Positions 1 to 6,206 of a stretch of 35,135 nucleotides of DNA are shown here, in pieces; position 1 is the stretch's first letter, and each line of letters opens with the position of its first letter. Origin of the DNA: a virus. The notes beneath the pieces were generated by a model. It saw nothing but the letters and a program-made list of their open reading frames with translations. It searched no databases and was not told the origin of the DNA. The DNA is taken from positions 1 to 35,135 of IMG/VR virus record IMGVR_UViG_3300035199_000383; one strand, 5' to 3'. A program made the position numbers and the translations under genes.

Positions 1-126
1 ACAGTAACCACTCCCCAAGATCACATTCGTATTCCTACAGTTCCTGGCATTCTTACATCTGCCCACCGATTCCTTAGGTAGTGGCTCCTTCGCCAGCGCT
101 ACCCACACACTGTAATCCTTCGCCAT
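1..126 (-). CDS. Small protein of unknown function, cut by the left edge
   Basis: An open frame of 42 codons begins with ATG two bases after the stop of the small terminase gene and runs off the window without a stop. A GGAG Shine-Dalgarno motif lies about 7 nt before the ATG, inside the end of the terminase gene, which argues for translational coupling. The visible protein starts MAKDYSVWVALAK and has three Cys residues (C-x5-C and a later C), which could be part of a metal site. I do not recognise the family. The large terminase subunit normally follows the small one, but this N-terminus does not look like one, so this is probably a small gene between the two. Confidence 0.55.
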   Translation of the reverse strand, partial: MAKDYSVWVALAKEPLPKESVGRCKNARNCRNTNVILGSGYC

Positions 127-128
127 GT

Positions 129-683
129 CTACTCCACGTCCTTATGTTCCGACTGATCGCCTTCTTGCTCTTTCCTTTTCTCAGGTGGATGGCTGCGCTT
201 CTCCAATATCTGTGCAAGCGTCCGTTCCATCGGCACCGAAAGCTCCGTCTCCTGCGGCGGCTGTTCGACCTTCTCCTGCTTGAACACCCGCTTCATCTCA
301 CTCAGCACCTCGCGGGCGTAATCCTGATCCAGAGCAGATGTCTGGCGGTACTTCTGCGGCCAATTCGCATTCAGTAGCCCTATCAGAAGCACATCACTCC
401 CACGATTCCCGTGCGGATCTTTCACCCTGTCGAGAGCTATCTGCTCGAGATACTCCGCAAAGGCACGTCTCGACTGCTCGAAGACATCGACGAAGTCAGG
501 GTCCGTCATCCAGACACGCTGCGTCGAACGGGCGATACCCGCTGCCTCGCAGGCCTTCGCCACCGTCCCGTGCTCCTCGTATGCCGCAAGGAATATCCTC
601 TTACGATCAGCACCATCGATCTGGCGCTCTCGGTTAAGGCGCGTCCTTCCAGCCTTCAGCCCTTCCGTGTCTCCGGTAGGCAT
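129..683 (-). CDS. terS: Terminase small subunit-like DNA-binding protein
   Basis: A 184-aa protein that probably recognises phage DNA for packaging and recruits the large terminase. Residues about 25-60 form a homeodomain-like helix-turn-helix of the phage terminase/phBC6A51 type (RIFLAAYEEHGTVAKACEAA followed by STQRVWMTDPDF). The stretch to about residue 115, ending LIGLLNANWPQKYR, is typical of these small subunits. The C-terminal 60 residues are charged, low in complexity and probably disordered. The ATG has a strong GAGGAG ribosome site 5 nt upstream. It is the first recognisable gene leftward from the divergent control region. No large subunit is visible, because the window ends 128 bases further on. 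The family call is confident; the role is inferred from the family. Confidence 0.78.
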   Translation of the reverse strand: MPTGDTEGLKAGRTRLNRERQIDGADRKRIFLAAYEEHGTVAKACEAAGIARSTQRVWMTDPDFVDVFEQSRRAFAEYLEQIALDRVKDPHGNRGSDVLLIGLLNANWPQKYRQTSALDQDYAREVLSEMKRVFKQEKVEQPPQETELSVPMERTLAQILEKRSHPPEKRKEQEGDQSEHKDVE

Positions 684-701
684 TACTCTCCTCTTACTTG
701 T

Positions 702-743
702 ATTACTTACCCCTGGCTATATAGCCATGGGGGGGTAAGTAAT
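702..743. repeat. Palindrome 1, shared with the convergent junction
   Basis: The left arm ATTACTTACCCC (702-713) is matched exactly by GGGGTAAGTAAT (732-743). Between them is a perfect 14-bp inner palindrome, TGGCTATATAGCCA (714-727), and four unpaired bases. It lies 19-60 bp upstream of the small terminase start and could be an operator or a structured leader. The same outer arms recur at 12592-12644. Confidence 0.75.
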
Positions 744-745
744 TA

Positions 746-779
746 CCGTAATATTACCCTCTATTACTGGGTAATACGG
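746..779. repeat. Second imperfect inverted repeat in the divergent control region
   Basis: CCGTAATATTACCC (746-759) pairs with GGGTAATACGG (769-779), with a 3-base bulge and a 9-base loop. It is three bases beyond palindrome 1 and uses a related TTACCC/GGGTAA core, so both may bind the same protein or fold together in the leader of the leftward transcript. Confidence 0.6.
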
Positions 780-803
780 CATAACTGGCTCCTACACCTC
801 GTG

Positions 804-832
804 ATACTGCACACCTAGCGCACGCCTGTCAA
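804..832 (-). promoter_or_regulatory. Candidate leftward (late) promoter upstream of the small terminase gene
   Basis: On the minus strand a perfect TTGACA (832-827) is followed after 17 nt by CAGTAT (809-804), which matches TATAAT at 3 of 6 positions. The transcript would start near 797 and carry both inverted repeats in its leader. The -35 is convincing and the -10 is weak, so the element may need an activator or be a chance match. Confidence 0.35.
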
Positions 833-1368
833 TAGCGTCTTTAGTCGGAAAAACCTGTCATGGGTATCCTTGACACACCTACACTATCCCTAAGCCATAC
901 CCCTACCCTCGATTGATCACAACACTTGCTGCCGCTCTTCCTACCCACAGCGCATAAGAATGCACTGCTCCCGCTATTGGCTTCCACGAACGTCCCCCCA
1001 GAACCTCCCCCCTCCCGTGCCCACGAACGATCACAGGCAAACGTAATCCACAATCGCCCTTCGTAATCCCTTCTTCCAATAGCTCATCGGAATGCGCTAT
1101 TGGCGGGCTCGGAGAGCCCGGCGCGCGGCCAAGCGCGCTGGCGGGGCGGGCGTCCGGCGCTCCTGGCCGACGTTTGGGGCGGAATCGCTTGCACGGGCGC
1201 GTGTATGGGCCGGAATGGGGCCTGATTCGGCATGATTTGGGGCGTCGTGCTTTTTAAATTGCTCGGACAGGCCTTGACTCCTGCGCTCTCCGCTCCTGGC
1301 CGCTCCTGGCAAGAGCCCTTGCTTTTGGGTGTCGGTTAGGACCTCTCGACGGCTCCAACTAGACAAAC
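833..1368. other. Non-coding divergent intergenic region
   Basis: I see no convincing gene here; the short frames have no ribosome sites and odd composition. From about 1095 to 1250 the sequence becomes very G+C-rich, with potential hairpins (GGGCTCGGAGAGCCC near 1107-1121 and GCGCGC...GCGCGC just after). The decamer CGCTCCTGGC occurs three times, near 1159, 1291 and 1301. The region could hold promoters, a non-coding RNA or a replication origin. Nothing in the sequence decides among these. Confidence 0.5.
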
Positions 1369-1397
1369 TTGAGCGAATGCGCCCACGGTGAGACAAT
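1369..1397 (+). promoter_or_regulatory. Candidate rightward (early) promoter
   Basis: TTGAGC (1369-1374) and GACAAT (1392-1397) are separated by exactly 17 nt. Each hexamer matches the sigma-70 consensus at 4 of 6 positions. It lies about 50 bp before the first gene of the plus-strand operon, the right place for an early promoter. The match is modest. Confidence 0.4.
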
Positions 1398-1445
1398 GTC
1401 CAAACGGCAATCAGCCGAATATGACAGTGAAACGGAGTGCAAAAC

Positions 1446-2294
1446 ATGAGCGAATCCGGCGACAAAGTAGCGGTCAAAATGAGCGACAAAAACATCGCAG
1501 AAACGGAGCGAAAAGTGATTAGGATACACGAGTCCGGCGACGTTCAACTCAGGTTCGGCAAAGCCAATGCAAAGCTTGCCGAATTGGAGCGCGGCGCGAG
1601 CATTAAATACATCGTCGCAACATTCTCATTACCTGCTGGCTGGACTTGTCCGTTCGCTGTCGATTGCTTGACTAAAGCCGATCGAATCACTGGCAAAGTT
1701 ACGGACGGTAAACAGATGGAATTCCGATGCTTTGCAGCATCAGATGAAGCGCGCTCGCCGGACGCTCGCAAACTACGCTGGCACAATTTCGATTCTCTCC
1801 GGCAATTGGATAGTGCAAGCATGGCAAAATTGATAGACCGCTCGCTACACATCGACAAGCATGCTCGCAAGGCAAACGTCATCAGAATCCACGTGTCCGG
1901 AGATTTCTTTAATCAAGCTTATTTCGATGCATGGTGCGCGGTTGCGAACATGAATCCGGACACCGTTTTCTACGCGTACACGAAGTCGATTAACTATTGG
2001 GTTGCCAATCTCGGCGCGATTCCAAACAACCTGAATTTGACCGCGAGTTGGGGTGGTCGCCACGACGCATTAATCGGCGAATATAACCTCAAGTCTGCAC
2101 GCGTTGTCTTCTCTGAAGATGAGGCGCTCCAGCTAGGCCTAACAATCGACCATGATGACTCGCATGCAGCATTCGGAAACGCGTCATTCGCGCTCCTAGT
2201 TCACGGGACACAGCCTAAAGGTTCAAAGGCAAGCGCGGCGCTGTCGACGATGCGCGCCAATGGTACGAAATTCAGCTACAGCAGCAGGAGCTAA
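1446..2294 (+). CDS. Gp88-like phage protein
   Basis: A 282-aa protein resembling the phage 'gene product 88' family known from mycobacteriophages, whose function is not established. The recognisable stretches are SLPAGWTCPFAVDCL near residue 65, FRCFAASDEARSPDARKLRW near 95 and VIRIHVSGDFFNQAYFDAW near 145. Three conserved-looking Cys residues in the first two could bind a metal. The ATG at 1446 is chosen because GGAG lies 8 nt upstream; GTG at 1437 in the same frame is less likely. It is the first gene after the candidate early promoter and stands apart from the operon that follows. It seems to use more AAA/GAA and CGC codons than the early genes downstream, a slight hint of separate acquisition. 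Confidence 0.65.
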   Translation: MSESGDKVAVKMSDKNIAETERKVIRIHESGDVQLRFGKANAKLAELERGASIKYIVATFSLPAGWTCPFAVDCLTKADRITGKVTDGKQMEFRCFAASDEARSPDARKLRWHNFDSLRQLDSASMAKLIDRSLHIDKHARKANVIRIHVSGDFFNQAYFDAWCAVANMNPDTVFYAYTKSINYWVANLGAIPNNLNLTASWGGRHDALIGEYNLKSARVVFSEDEALQLGLTIDHDDSHAAFGNASFALLVHGTQPKGSKASAALSTMRANGTKFSYSSRS

Positions 2295-2330
2295 AACAAC
2301 GGCCCAAAGAGGCCAGGAAAGGAACAGGAA

Positions 2331-2924
2331 ATGGAGCATCTCGAGATCTCGGTTAACACGGGTAATGGCGGAACCGAAAACAGCACAGGAGGAGCCACAG
2401 AAATGGACGCAATAAGAACCGATGCGAACGGCTACGAGCTCGACCTGCGAGAGCGCGGGCTACGTCTCTGCACTAACTGCAAACTCGTCATGTCTGAGGG
2501 CTGGTACGGCGATGGTGAATACGCCTGCTCTGACCGCTGCCTTAATGCCCAGCGATGGCAGGTAACAGACGACTCCATAGGCGGTCGCGATGGGGTGCTG
2601 ACTATCCTCACTAGTTTCAACACTGGCCTGCTTGCAAAACTAGAGAATGAGGACCTGCACATGGACGCCGTATATTGGACTGATTGGGAGGGTGACGAGT
2701 CCGACGATGACGCACTCGAGCGGCTCTTCTCTGCGCCGTACAACATGAGCCTCGAGGACTTGCATCAGGTCGGTGCTCACGATGAGGAAAGTGAGGTGGA
2801 ATGTAACTACTGCAGACAGCTATTCGAGGGGTCGAGTGAGGACGCTGTAGCAGAGGCGATAGAGCGGGGGCTGGACATCATAAGCATGTACCCATTCTGG
2901 GGCGGGACGGTACACGACAGATAG
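2331..2924 (+). CDS. Acidic hypothetical protein with two CxxC motifs
   Basis: A 197-aa protein of no family I recognise. An N-terminal zinc-ribbon-like part has CTNCKLVMSEGWYGDGEYAC followed by SDRC, giving a CxxC...CxxxC set. A second pair, CNYC, lies near residue 160. The centre is rich in Asp and Glu. Two starts are plausible. ATG at 2331 has AGGAAAGGAA upstream, and ATG at 2403 in the same frame is preceded by AGGAGGAG and would remove a Gly/Asn/Thr-rich leader of 24 residues. The shorter form is the better match to the metal-binding core. Its position early in the operon suggests a host-takeover or regulatory role, but that is inference only. Confidence 0.6.
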   Translation: MEHLEISVNTGNGGTENSTGGATEMDAIRTDANGYELDLRERGLRLCTNCKLVMSEGWYGDGEYACSDRCLNAQRWQVTDDSIGGRDGVLTILTSFNTGLLAKLENEDLHMDAVYWTDWEGDESDDDALERLFSAPYNMSLEDLHQVGAHDEESEVECNYCRQLFEGSSEDAVAEAIERGLDIISMYPFWGGTVHDR

Positions 2925-2992
2925 ACGGTCAGAAATACACGTCCTGGGCATGACATTAAACTGCCCAATAACACCACAGTGGAGGCACTGAC

Positions 2993-3559
2993 ATGGGAGC
3001 ATTCGAGACCGGCAAGGTGAGGAGTAGCGTGCGGTTCGAGGAGGACTGGGGCGAGTACGTCGTACGGGTCACCGTTGCAGGCGTTCCGATACGTGGCAAA
3101 GACGGCACCGTGGAGACCAGTGAGTACCGCACCGATGACCGCACCGATGCGATGGACACGGCAGCCCGGATGGTGGCGGAAGAGACCACGAGGCAACAGC
3201 TAGATCGACACCAAGGAGAACTAATGAGTTACATGATTGAAGTAGAAACCACCGCCACATTCACTCGCACCTTTGAGGTCGAGGCAGTAGATGAATGGGC
3301 TGCACTCGCCGCGTACCGGGCCGGTGGAAAGGAGGTCGAATGGGTCAAGGACAGTCTTGACGATGACTTGGACTGTGACGAGAACGAGGACACCGTCTGC
3401 GTATTTACGAACGATGACACCCAGACGCTGTTGATAGACATGAGCACCGCTGTCGTACCGTTCATGAGCGCTGCCAAGCAGGTCGATGCCGGGTGCCTAT
3501 GCGCGGTCAACGAACACCACGCCGGGGCATGCATGGGCCCGGACTGCGACTGCCACTAG
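2993..3559 (+). CDS. Hypothetical two-part protein with Cys-rich C-terminus
   Basis: A 188-aa protein with no recognised family. The start follows GGAGG with good spacing. Residues 1-75 look like a small beta-rich domain. At residue 78 there is an in-frame ATG (position 3224) with its own AAGGAG site just upstream, beginning MSYMIEVETTATFTRTFEVE. The frame could therefore yield both a full-length and a 111-aa product, or the second part could once have been a separate gene. The C-terminus has CLCAVNEHHAGACMGPDCDC, five Cys and three His within 22 residues, which suggests metal binding. Confidence 0.55.
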   Translation: MGAFETGKVRSSVRFEEDWGEYVVRVTVAGVPIRGKDGTVETSEYRTDDRTDAMDTAARMVAEETTRQQLDRHQGELMSYMIEVETTATFTRTFEVEAVDEWAALAAYRAGGKEVEWVKDSLDDDLDCDENEDTVCVFTNDDTQTLLIDMSTAVVPFMSAAKQVDAGCLCAVNEHHAGACMGPDCDCH

Positions 3560-3576
3560 CCCGCCCCGTGAGGGAG

Positions 3577-3596
3577 CCGGGGCCCATCGGCCCCGG
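3577..3596 (+). terminator. G+C-rich hairpin between early genes
   Basis: CCGGGGCC (3577-3584) and GGCCCCGG (3589-3596) form a perfect 8-bp stem with a CATC loop, 18 nt after the preceding stop. There is no U-tract, so it may be a weak or Rho-assisted terminator or an mRNA stabiliser. A second hairpin, GCCCGG...CCGGGC, follows at about 3608-3629. Confidence 0.45.
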
Positions 3597-3655
3597 TCGA
3601 AACGCCAGCCCGGAAATCTCAAGGCCGGGCGGCGGGCATACATGGGAGGTTGAGC

Positions 3656-4693
3656 ATGAGACGCTCAGAGTTAGAGACGGTAGGTATCGCTACGCTCAGG
3701 GAATGGGGCCGTGAGTACGGCGTCGCGTCGACGATGAAGGCCGACATCATCGCCGCCCTGGCGGACGATTACCGCGAGGCGATGGACAGGGTGGTGCCAG
3801 GAGACACATCGGAGCAGGCGATCTGGCCGTTGGTGCCGGATGCGGCATGCGAAATCAACGGCGGATACATCGATCCGCCCTGGCTCGCAGAGTTGGAGGC
3901 CGCGAGCAGCTTTGGGCATGTCGAGTTGCTGGGCCCGGCAGGCTCCGGCAAGAGCCTGGGTGTCCACAAGCTGGCGGCTACGCAACGCCGCAGGCTGGCC
4001 GTGGTCACGGCAGACGGTGGCCTGCGTAAGCGTGACCTCATCGGCGGGGCAGGGCTCCGCAACGGGTCGACGGTGTTTCAGGCCAGCGAGTTCGCAGCCG
4101 CTGCCCGCAGCGGAGCGTGGGCCCTCATCGACGAGGTCAACATGGCGGAGCCGGACGCCATCGCCGTCCTGCTAGGGATGCTCGACCACCCCGGCAGCGA
4201 GGGCTCCACGTTCACGGTTAACGGGCAGGTGGTGCCCGTACACCCGGACTTCCGATGCTTTGTGACCCGCAACCCCGGCTACGCCGGTAGCAAGCGCCTC
4301 AACGAGGCGTTCGCCGATAGGTTCTGGAGCATAGAGGTGCCGCCCCTACTGGGCGACAGCCTCGATGCCATGCTGACATCGCACGGCGTAGACGATGCCA
4401 ACGTACGGCGCATCGCCGTGATGGTGGTCGAGGCGCTGTACCGCAACTGGGAATCGAACCGAATCGTGTATCAGATAAGCCCACGCCGGGCCCTTCAGGC
4501 AGCGGAGATGTACTCCCGCATCGGCAACTCCACGGCGATGTTCTGGACCCTGCTCACCAAGAGCATCACCACCAAGATCGATACCAAGCATGACCGGGAG
4601 GCCGTCGCCCGAATCATCGAGCAGGCTCAGGAAGCATGGCGGCTACTCGACAGGCAGACCAACAACGACACTAGGGAGGCACGTAATGTCTAA
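3656..4693 (+). CDS. MoxR-family AAA+ ATPase
   Basis: A 345-aa ATPase of the MoxR/CobS type, which usually works as a chaperone-like remodeller with a VWA-domain partner. Residues 1-40 look like a small SAP/Rho-N-like helical domain. The AAA+ core follows: Walker A GPAGSGKS at 93-100, Walker B ALIDEVN at 156-162, a sensor-type FVTRNP segment and an arginine-finger segment FADRF. The ATG at 3656 is preceded by GGAGG with 6 nt spacing, better than TTG at 3650. Its end overlaps the next gene by 8 nt, and that gene is a VWA protein, the classic MoxR-VWA arrangement. The substrate is unknown; candidates are a host enzyme, a metal-dependent complex or the replisome. Confidence 0.85.
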   Translation: MRRSELETVGIATLREWGREYGVASTMKADIIAALADDYREAMDRVVPGDTSEQAIWPLVPDAACEINGGYIDPPWLAELEAASSFGHVELLGPAGSGKSLGVHKLAATQRRRLAVVTADGGLRKRDLIGGAGLRNGSTVFQASEFAAAARSGAWALIDEVNMAEPDAIAVLLGMLDHPGSEGSTFTVNGQVVPVHPDFRCFVTRNPGYAGSKRLNEAFADRFWSIEVPPLLGDSLDAMLTSHGVDDANVRRIAVMVVEALYRNWESNRIVYQISPRRALQAAEMYSRIGNSTAMFWTLLTKSITTKIDTKHDREAVARIIEQAQEAWRLLDRQTNNDTREARNV

Positions 4694-5786
4694 GGCAGAC
4701 CAGGGTTACAAGGCAGCCAAGCGCAGCACGGGCGGCGGATACGGGCGGGCCATCAGCACGTCCACGTACCTCGCCAAGGCGGGCAAGGATGAACTCGCAG
4801 ACCTCTACCTGCGGACGCAGCAGCAAGGCATCATCGACTTGCTGGGGCTCGACCATGACAGCGAGCAGGCCATGGTCATCCGACAGGGACTGCTCGAGGA
4901 GTTCAAAGAATCCAAGATGACCAAGGCGGAGATCGATGCCGCCACGCAGGCGGAAGACCAGGGCATCCAAGCCACCGCCAGCAACGCCAGGAGGACCCAG
5001 CTCCTCGAGGCTGCGGCGGTGCTGATCGATGCGCTCCAATCCCGTACCCGCAGCCGGGACAGGCTAGACCTCGAGCAGGGCGACCTCATCGATGACCCCG
5101 CCATGCTCATGGTCGACGGCTCCGGCTGGGGCGAGGAGACCTACACCGGCACGCAGTACCGGAAGCACATCAACATCGCCCTCGACAACTCAGGCTCCAC
5201 CCACATGCCGCAGACGGGGTTCTGCTCCATCGACATGCAACAGGTAGCCCGGAGCCTGATGCAGATCCTTTACGCTGCGGCGGAGCAGTTCCCCGGCGTC
5301 ACCTGGGATGCGTTCACGTTCAACCGGGAAGCGATTCAGCATACCGGGTACTACGGCCAGCAATACCGGGCAGGCCTGGCCCGGCAGGCACTGACTGGTT
5401 TGATAGTGCAAGACCCGCTCACAAAGGATGCCCGCGAGACCAACCTGGCACCCCTCGTCGAGGCGTTCAGCCACAACGAGCAGAAGCGGGGCCTCATCGA
5501 GAGCCCACGTCTCGACATCATCCTGACCGATGGCGACTGGGAGAGCCAGGCGGACGCAGACCTGGCGGCTGACTGGCAGGCACGGCGTGGCTCCGACGTG
5601 AGCACCTACGTAATCAACCTCTGCCCGGACAACGAATCCGATGTGGCGCTGCCGCATCAGTTCCGGGTCATCCCCCTTCACGCCATCTTCACGCCGGATG
5701 ACCCCGGCAGGGCGTGGGTCGACCGCAACGCCCTCCGCACCACCCTCATGGAGGTGGTGAAGCAGGAGGTGGAGCGGCAGGACTAG
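4686..5786 (+). CDS. VWA-domain protein, partner of the MoxR ATPase
   Basis: A 366-aa protein with a helical N-terminal half and a C-terminal von Willebrand factor A domain. The MIDAS motif is visible: DNSGS at residues 167-171 (DxSxS), a later Thr in ETNLAP and the second Asp in LTDGDWE. A bound Mg2+ and ligand site is therefore likely intact. The start is ATG at 4686, preceded by GGGAGG and overlapping the MoxR gene by 8 nt, so the two are translationally coupled. Known MoxR-VWA pairs (RavA-ViaA, CobS-CobT) remodel or load metals into partner proteins. By analogy this pair may act on a host or phage complex. The gene ends at a strong hairpin, so the pair may be one transcription unit. Confidence 0.82.
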   Translation: MSKADQGYKAAKRSTGGGYGRAISTSTYLAKAGKDELADLYLRTQQQGIIDLLGLDHDSEQAMVIRQGLLEEFKESKMTKAEIDAATQAEDQGIQATASNARRTQLLEAAAVLIDALQSRTRSRDRLDLEQGDLIDDPAMLMVDGSGWGEETYTGTQYRKHINIALDNSGSTHMPQTGFCSIDMQQVARSLMQILYAAAEQFPGVTWDAFTFNREAIQHTGYYGQQYRAGLARQALTGLIVQDPLTKDARETNLAPLVEAFSHNEQKRGLIESPRLDIILTDGDWESQADADLAADWQARRGSDVSTYVINLCPDNESDVALPHQFRVIPLHAIFTPDDPGRAWVDRNALRTTLMEVVKQEVERQD

Positions 5787-5803
5787 GCCCGGTCCCCTAC
5801 CCT

Positions 5804-5823
5804 GGCCCGGCTAACACCGGGCC
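5804..5823 (+). terminator. Strong G+C hairpin after the VWA gene
   Basis: GGCCCGG (5804-5810) pairs with CCGGGCC (5817-5823) around a CTAACA loop, 17 nt after the VWA stop codon. The A-rich sequence that follows is not a U-tract in this strand, so termination would be imperfect. Confidence 0.5.
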
Positions 5824-5832
5824 GGGGCCGGG

Positions 5833-5868
5833 GAAAGAAAAAAAGTTTTCTTGGAAAAAAGTTTTTTG
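5833..5868. repeat. A/T paired-palindrome element, copy A
   Basis: Two back-to-back A/T palindromes: AAGAAAA...TTTTCTT, then GGAAAAAAG followed by a run of T. The same arrangement occurs at 5972-6009 and, less complete, at 11978-12010, always in non-coding gaps of the early operon. The role is unknown; a protein-binding site or bent DNA is plausible. Confidence 0.6.
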
Positions 5869-5904
5869 TAGCACCCGGCACCACAACGGAATAGCGGCAG
5901 CGAG

Positions 5905-5934
5905 ACGCCCCGGCACCCCACCGGGGCGTTTCCT
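5905..5934 (+). terminator. Rho-independent terminator
   Basis: ACGCCCCGG (5905-5913) and CCGGGGCGT (5921-5929) form a perfect 9-bp stem with a CACCCCA loop, followed by TTTCCTTGT. This is the most classical intrinsic terminator in the early region and would end the MoxR-VWA transcript before the DUF932 gene. The rest of the 5787-6206 gap holds the two A/T elements and no convincing coding sequence. Confidence 0.7.
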
Positions 5935-5971
5935 TGTGTCCGCTCCCGATCGAGGAGGCCTATCTGGCATG

Positions 5972-6009
5972 GAAAGAAAATTCTTTTCTAGGGAAAAATC
6001 TTTTTTTCC
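5972..6009. repeat. A/T paired-palindrome element, copy B
   Basis: It has the same design as copy A, 140 bp away: AAAGAAAATTCTTTTCTAGG, then GGAAAAATC and a run of T ending in CC. Each half is an inverted repeat. It lies after the intrinsic terminator and about 200 bp before the DUF932 gene. Confidence 0.6.
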
Positions 6010-6206
6010 TGTGCCCGCCTCGATCTGGCAACGACCACCCGAAACGTGCCACCGAATGCTTGCATCTTTGCCTCTGTGGTACGACAATGCTTCAACCTAT
6101 AGACGTGGAGGATGCCCAACGATCAACACAACCGAATAGTCCGCGTTCGATACGTCAGAAACAGCCGGGCCAGGGCTTTGTACGGGCCAGAAAGCGAGAC
6201 AAGGAA

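Noticed and set aside
702-743. A hairpin-telomere (protelomerase) site, because of the large palindrome
   Set aside because: There are two palindromes with different inner stems, they sit exactly at transcription boundaries, and no protelomerase or partition gene is visible.
841-1495. Short minus-strand frames in the divergent region
   Set aside because: They have odd composition, no ribosome sites and no domain, and they lie in G+C-rich hairpin sequence or antisense to the Gp88-like gene.
5833-5868. An ordinary U-tract terminator made from the A/T element
   Set aside because: The stem would be pure A/T and weak, the same design recurs in other places, and a proper G+C-rich terminator lies just beyond at 5905-5934.
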